Positions 59,001 to 64,000 of a stretch of 64,000 bases of DNA are shown piece after piece; position 1 is the stretch's first letter; each line of letters opens with the position of its first letter. Below the pieces are notes generated by a model. It had not been told where the DNA came from, did no database searches, and was given only the letters and a program-made list of their open reading frames with translations. The stretch covers positions 12,210,362-12,274,361 of the forward strand of contig NC_049903.1 of assembly GCF_001411555.2 (NCBI RefSeq). The letters are read 5' to 3'. The stretch comes from Juglans regia. Its lineage: Eukaryota; Streptophyta; Magnoliopsida; Fagales; Juglandaceae. The position numbers and the translations under genes were made by a program.

Positions 59001-62000
59001 ATGATTTTGCTTTTTCATGAGTTACTATCTTCCAGCACAGGATTTTGGCAAGCACAAATGGTTGAAATGATACATATTGTGGATGGATGAATGGAAACCT
59101 TCTTTCCTTTTTAATGCAAATTAGTACTTGGTTTTTCCTTTTTCAAAAGAAGAACAACCTATTAAGCATCCGCATAAGATTAAAAAATGTTGCAATGATA
59201 TTGCTCCCAATGAGGATGTCTGCAGCTGATAAATTTACATCACAATGGCAAATTACAAAGTTCAACTATGTTATCTTCCCATCAACATTTCTTAATACAA
59301 TTTTTTACTTCACTACACAAAAGAACCAGTATGCAGGATGCGGTGATTTAGCGGCAAGGCTTAGTTTTAACTGACAATATGTCGTAGGACTAGCAGGGCA
59401 CCTTGGCTCTCCGCTTAGTGTCCTATCAAAATGAAATTTTAGTTTTTGATGGCTGCCCTTTTCATTTTTAATCTTTTTTCTCTCCATTGTTGCTGATTTT
59501 CTTGACAATTTTCTTCTTAACTTTGTGCTTTGAGATTCATTCAGGACTTCTATTATGCTTGAAGATTAGCAAAGTTAGATCTGAGCAAGCTTCATCTGAA
59601 ATGTGGAAGGTATCAAATCCGTTGGTGTTTCATGTATTGTTATCATTACTTTTGTGAGTACGATAGCCAATACTAGATAAGTTTCATCTGGTGGCTCCAT
59701 CGTGGTATTACAAAAAGCCTGTTATTGACTTGTGTATTTAGGGTAATTTGTCTTTGTATAGTTATACTAGTATTCTTCTCTCTGCACAGTTTGCAGGTGT
59801 AGCTGTTGTTTCTGTGCTATGTTTCACTTCAAGTTCTTTGGTAGCTCTTTTAACTGATATTCCGGTACAGACTTGACTATTGCTCTAAATTCCTTCAATA
59901 TTAAAAAAATTGCCAACTTGGTCTAATAACTTTCTCTAACTTTGTAATTTCATTATGGTTGCAGATGCTATATCACTGGTATCAACATCACGTAAATGTT
60001 GTTTGTGCGTCTCTTTTACTGATTGTTTATTATTTTATAGGTATGGTTCTAATTTTCCATCCCAGGCTTTATTTTACTTATAAAAAAAAAAATTCCATCC
60101 CAGGTTATCGATTTGGCTGAAAATGATGATGGGGCATTTTCAGAATTGGTTTATTTTGAACCTTTTCTGTTTTGTTCACATTATTACTAATCCTCCCATC
60201 TCTTCACATCTTATCTTGTTCTTCCTTTATTTCTTTTCTTGGTGGCATTCCCTCGATTTCTGCTACCTGCAACTATCCTGGTTGATTTTGCACTATGCTT
60301 TGCAGGAGGGTACAATTTCTCCATAACCCTATGGCAGATCTGACTTAGGGCTTGTTTGGAAATAGATCTCATTCCAAAATTTTCATCTCCCATCTCCTTC
60401 CCAAACATAATTCAAATACAAAATTTTCAAACTAATCATTACAATTTTCTCAAACTTTCAAACAAAAAATAAAAAATAATTCAACTTTTTCAAATTCTCA
60501 AACAAAAATAATATTATAAAACTATATTCGAACAATATTTTAATGTTATAATATTTTTTATTCAACTTTTTCTTTCCTTTCCCAAAACCCAAAAAAATAT
60601 TCAATTCAAACTATCTCACTACTATTCACAAACTATCTTACTACTATTCACAAATGAGATGAAATGAGAAATCTGTGAATAATAGTGAGATAATTAGTGA
60701 ATAGTAGTGAAATAGTTTGAGTTAAGATTTTTATGGAGTTTTGTAAAATGAGAAAGAAAAAGTTGAATAAAAATATTATTAGAATATAATTTTTTAATTG
60801 TTTTGAGATTTGAAAAAGTTGAATTGTTTTTTGTGTTTTGTTTGGAAGTTTGGAAAAATTGTAATGATTGGGTAATGATTAAATGAAAAATTTGAAAATT
60901 TGAAATTGAAAGATGTTTGTGTTTGAATGGTGTTTGGATGCTAAGATGAGATAGGATGAGATGGTTTTAACGGTTTGTGAAACCAAACTAGACTAAGTGT
61001 TCTTATATCTGCTTAAGGATGAGTCCTATATTTGCACTTATCAATTTCTAGAGTGGTCAAGGATTCAACCTATAGGGGTCAAATCAGCAATCTATAATTT
61101 AGCTAAGAGATAAGGCCGAAAACCAAGTTAAGAGATAAAGTCAAGAAGAGATAAGACAAGTTGACTCAGACTCATAAGAGGAAAGACACACTCCTAAAAG
61201 GAAAAAGATTCGTACTCTTAAAAGGAAAAGGCTTGACAAGGCAAGTTGGAGTCAATCACTCCAAGGAAATAGACCTCTATATAAGGAGGAGATCCCCCAC
61301 AAATCGAATGAACTCTCCACAGGCTCTCCACAAAAGCTCCCTATGTACAAACTCCACCACACATAGCGACTCCAAAAGATCTTCTCTAAATCCCTCAATT
61401 ATATTGTGAGATATGTGAACTATGAGAGATTGTAAAATCACCCATTATAGTGGATTTCGTCTCCAAACAACCTGTGGACGTAGGCATTATGCCGAACCAC
61501 ATAAATCTGTGTCTCTCTCTATTTATTTTTGTTCGCTTATTTATTATTTATTTTATAGATGAATGCCAAGAACACCGTATTGAAGCCCGAATCACCATCA
61601 TGAGCCGGGGATAATCCTTTATTCCCTTGCAGTCTGTTGTGCAAATTAAGGAATTAACAGAACCCATTGGCATATTTGACTGTCCTCGATATGATATTAA
61701 AAAAAACTATGATTTATATGAAAATGTCCATCGATTGATTTTCTGTTCAAGAGAGTGACTTGTTTTTCAAGAGAAGATAGTGTTTTGAAGGAGCAGTATG
61801 TAAGAGTGAATGAGCGAAGGCTACCTTGGAGAGAGTTAAATATTTTCGTTGTGGAAGAGATCAGTTGCATCATCACGGGAGGAAAAAATTAAGTTGGTTG
61901 GAGATAGGAGTTCATAAGGTTTGTCGAATTGCAGGAGGTAAATCAGAGGCAGTGATCTGTATCTACTTTTGGAAAGATTGTGAATATTTACTTGTCTGCC

Positions 62001-62999
62001 AAAGAGGTATGTGAGGTGGGGAGTGATTACTTTTTTTTTTTCAGTAAAAAGTAAGTTTCATTAATATAAATGAGAATAGGCATAGCCCATGTACAGTGGA
62101 GAGTGATTACTTAGCCAGGTTTGTAGTGAATATGGAATCATTCAAAGGAATAGAGCATCAATGATGCTTGTGTAAACTTTAGATATACATAGTTGAGAAC
62201 TTCAGCTCGTTCCTAGAAGATGTAAATTTCATCATTTATTAAGATAAAAAGCTAAAAGCTCTTGCAAAAATTAGCCCACAGATCCAAAGACCACACCTCA
62301 CACTTATGTGTATCTTTATTGTTAATTTTTGGTAAGCCCTTGCGTATTTGGTTTAATTTATATTTTTTTCAATTCTTTTTTGCCTCAACCTCACACAATT
62401 GCTGTAAACACAAATAGCTCACATCTTATATTTTGAAGTTAAAAATAAGAAGGCTATTCTATTATTCTGGTTATGAAACTTGATTGAGTAGTTTTAATTG
62501 TATCTGGTTACATGCCAGTTGTTGCTCCAACACAAAAATAAGTAGTGCCGGGTGTTCTTTGGGCATCTGCTATAAATTTTAATTGGCCGAGTTTACGTGA
62601 TTTCTTAGTATCTTTTTCTATTTCTAATTTGGTGTTCCTCTTGAATATGTACATGGGCAATGTCTACTTCTTTTGACGTTACCATTATGGCATTGTAGTG
62701 GACGAAATACGGTATTGTTGACAACATTTAAGCAGGGCATAACATGAACTTACTCCTCTATAGTAGGGATCAATCAATACAATCTTTCTGAAGAAGTAAT
62801 GAACTTAACAGTAACTTATTGTATGAAGATCATGCTGTCAGGTTCATCAATACCCTCAGCCTTTATATTATGGATCATGAGAGAATTACCGCCATCAGTA
62901 GTAGCTAACATACGAGAAGCAAGTACAATAGCTTTCATTGCTGATAGTTCACTTTCAGTGCATCATCCTTGGTGCTGGACAGCTGCAACACAGAATCAG
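50082..62999 (+). CDS. TOM1/THH1-like multi-pass membrane protein, 12 exons seen, 3' end not found
   Basis: Exons: 50082-50186, 52197-52247, 52821-52854, 55235-55321, 55406-55457, 56657-56834, 56987-57082, 57630-57690, 59545-59609, 59790-59864, 59965-60040, 62842-62999. All borders are GT-AG and phases agree, giving 346 codons without a stop. The protein has about seven hydrophobic segments: VGVNVVLALVDAIIAVLAF, GYFIYFVLALLAACKGW, ILFFAAFLLLLSFW, then an acidic loop (DEDDEYEESSSQE, residues about 119-131), TVLVFVVMMACALIIWIGMG, FFAIAILLLGGALACYG, VAVVSVLCFTSSSLVALL, VVCASLLLIVYYFIG, and SSIPSAFILWIMRELPP. The layout and the closing helix before RELPP match the THH1/TOM1/TOM3 domain family, plant membrane proteins some of which are host factors used by tobamoviruses. 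The terminal exon is probably beyond 64000; if intron 12 is retained, the frame stops at 63047. Exon frames are clean, so the gene looks functional. Confidence 0.78.
51800..52040 (+). mobile_element. LINE 3'-end remnant in intron 1
   Basis: Reads WCIWQERNDRGF-like LINE ORF2 tail (first Trp now Arg), then a short 3' UTR and an A-rich end (52013-52037). Confidence 0.75.
53132..53151 (-). mobile_element. 20-bp LINE tail insertion in intron 3
   Basis: TTTTTTTATAAGTAAGATAA lies between two copies of AAAGATAGATTGA (53119-53131 and 53152-53164). The insert matches the complement of LINE 3' ends such as the one at 63408. Confidence 0.75.
53190..53964 (+). mobile_element. LINE 3' remnant (zf-RVT region) in intron 3
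   Basis: Shows the zinc-binding reverse transcriptase tail: VPLGVAFFLWTTALGKIFTL, then WCCMCKRNG and HLLLHCEVANSLWNF, with stops in between. A poly-A end follows at 53956-53963. An (ATG)n microsatellite lies inside at 53755-53780. Homologous to the minus-strand LINE at 63745-63990. Confidence 0.82.
54088..54345 (-). mobile_element. AU-like SINE in intron 3
   Basis: On the minus strand it starts with a tRNA-like head: TTGGCCCAAGTGG (A box) and GGTTCAACACC (B box), and ends in an A-run (plus-strand T-run at 54091-54106). It is flanked by perfect 13-bp duplications TGTATGAATGTAA (54075-54087 and 54346-54358). Sequence style matches the plant AU-SINE family. Confidence 0.9.
56862..56874 (+). mobile_element. 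Candidate 13-bp LINE tail insertion in intron 6
   Basis: TTACCTATTAAAA between AAAAATCCCTTG and AAAAATCCTTTG (one mismatch). The insert equals LINE 3' ends seen at 52005-52015 and 53948-53960. Short enough that chance cannot be ruled out. Confidence 0.4.
58575..58831 (+). mobile_element. LINE 3'-end remnant in intron 8
   Basis: Encodes MWCIWHERNY then TRTLEDIKALF, homologous to the copy at 51800, followed by 3' UTR and poly-A (58824-58831). Confidence 0.78.
60067..60092 (+). mobile_element. 26-bp LINE tail insertion in intron 11
   Basis: An insert ending TTTTACTTATAAAAAAAAAA sits between perfect copies of TTCCATCCCAGG (60055-60066 and 60093-60104). Placed 26 bp after the donor of exon 11. 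Confidence 0.82.
60347..60995. mobile_element. Large foldback of two family B MITEs in intron 11
   Basis: Arm 1 (about 60347-60650) is the inverted copy of arm 2 (about 60655-60995), roughly 70-75% identical over 300 bp. Shared blocks (arm 1 versus complement of arm 2): CATTACAATTTT, AATTCAACTTTTTCAAAT, ATTCAACTTTTTCTTTC, ACTACTATTCAC. The outer ends carry the GTTTGGA / GAGATGAGAT motifs of family B. Confidence 0.82.
62031..62100 (-). mobile_element. 70-bp LINE tail insertion in intron 11
   Basis: A T-run followed by TCAGTAAAAAGTAAGTTTC and GGCATAGCCCATGTAC, homologous to the complement of a LINE 3' end (compare 63408-63490). Flanked by GAGTGATTAC on both sides (62021-62030 and 62101-62110), extendable by two T. 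Confidence 0.85.
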
Positions 63000-63407
63000 G
63001 TTTGCGCATCCTTTTTGCTGGTTCATTCATTAATGCAATGTATATGAACTAAATTTTTTATGACTACTGATGTGGAACTCTCAACCTTAACTACATTATT
63101 TGTGGGGTGCTTATCTTTTCAATGAGGACTCTCTCTCTCTCAAACATAAAGGGCACTAAATGGAAGAAACCAAGTTAGTCAGCATCATTGGTTGCTGATC
63201 CATAAATTCTTACTGGCCGCCCTTAAACAAAAAAGATTGGTTAGGATCATCTTGGACTAAATTAATGGTTAGTATTTCAAAAGGAAATAAAAATGAAATT
63301 GTAAATCATATTTGCAGTAGTCACATATACCTATTTAATTATGATTGAGTTTAGGATTTTCAATTAGCCAGTATCATCTGGTGGTGGCATAAAATTGAGG
63401 AGATAGA
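63000..63407. other. Probable intron 12 of the TOM1-like gene
   Basis: Begins with GTTTGC after a CAG exon end. A CT microsatellite lies at 63128-63139. No terminal exon was recognised here. Confidence 0.4.
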
Positions 63408-64000
63408 TTTTTTTTTTTTTTTTTTATAAGTAAATAAGAATCTTTATTGAGTAGAATGAAACTAGGCAATGCCCAAGTACACAGGAAGTATACACAGTGA
63501 GACACCTAATTACATTCTATTAAACTAAAAAGAAGATAGGAACTCACAGACATTCTCACCCTTCAGTGCAATAGCAGAAAACCACTGTAAAAGAGAGAAT
63601 ATAAAAAAAAATTCAGATTTCCCCCATTGCACGCTCCTTGTTGTTAAAGCACCTATCATTCCTTTCTAACCATATACACCACATTAAGCACAAGTGTATC
63701 ATTCGCCGCACTGCTGCCAGTTGAGCACTATTATGCCTCCTATTTCAACACGCTAGTAGTTCCACCACACTCTTAGGCATGACCCAACTCAGTCCAGCTC
63801 TATTGAGGATACCATCCCATGACTCTCCAGCCACCTCACAATGTAGAAGCAAATAATCTATCGATTCCCCATTCCTTTTACACATATAGCACCACTCCGT
63901 GACCACCATACCCCACTTTTTCAAATTGTCAACTGTCAAGATCTTCCCATCCGCAGCTGTCCAAGTAAAAAATGCAACTTTAGACGGCACTGAGACCTTC
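63408..64000 (-). mobile_element. LINE 3' portion, minus strand, runs off the window
   Basis: Its 18-base T-run (63408-63425) is the complement of a poly-A tail. On the minus strand, a frame open from the window edge to 63745 encodes the zf-RVT domain (SKVAFFTWTAADGKILTVDN, WCYMCKRNGESIDYLLLHCE), followed by the CLMWCIWLERNDRCF tail. The frame is intact as far as visible, so this copy is younger than those in the other introns. Confidence 0.87.

Noticed and set aside
1..64000. CRISPR arrays, operons, riboswitches, tRNA or rRNA genes
   Set aside because: None seen. Short tandem repeats are microsatellites or transposon sub-terminal repeats, and no cloverleaf with proper A and B boxes was found apart from the SINE head.

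Overview
This is a 64 kb piece of a plant nuclear genome, almost certainly from a eudicot and probably a woody one. It is AT-rich and has few genes. Those genes carry GT-AG introns, and the space between them is filled with transposons of nearly every plant class. A Fagales-like genome (walnut, hickory, oak group) is a weak guess from the repeat style only. No bacterial, organellar or viral genome structure is present.

Layout. 1-1500: a Mutator-type element with ~265-bp terminal inverted repeats (TIRs) carrying a captured, broken DHHC palmitoyltransferase cDNA (Pack-MULE). 1866-5059: a probable Helitron carrying the first exon of a mitochondrial PPR gene and three exons of a phosphoinositide phospholipase C gene, all broken. 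6460-9455: an intact three-exon CHX-type cation/H+ exchanger of 815 aa. 12911-16883: a degenerate CACTA element with an AAT target-site duplication. 17071-21716: a decayed Ty1/copia element without integrase, whose 3' LTR is cut off where a second, opposite-strand copia element begins (21729-26296). 29352-29570 (minus): a possible 72-aa membrane protein gene. 30000-40000: MITEs, two hAT-like elements with 8-bp duplications, a G-rich tract, a 5'-truncated LINE and a CACTA-like remnant. 41370-42059 (minus): an intact type I MADS-box gene (AGL62-like) with a TATA box and a hairpin just after its stop codon. 42633-43269: LINE remnant. 43805-43942: a 138-bp CACTA MITE. 45041-48201: a TIR element with TAA duplications holding fragments of a captured gene. 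50082-62999 or beyond: a TOM1/THH1-like multi-pass membrane protein gene with twelve recognisable exons; its introns hold LINE tails, an AU-like SINE, a large foldback and several ultra-short LINE insertions. 63408-64000 (minus): the 3' part of another LINE.

Three host genes look functional (CHX exchanger, MADS factor, TOM1-like protein), with a fourth possible (72-aa protein). They are unrelated and do not form a pathway. The window's main theme is transposons that pick up gene pieces: three different element types within 48 kb each carry host exons, and every recognisable copy is broken. I found no convincing new multi-gene system. The points most worth a second look are the gene-capturing elements, the intronic foldback, the micro-LINE insertions and the 72-aa ORF.
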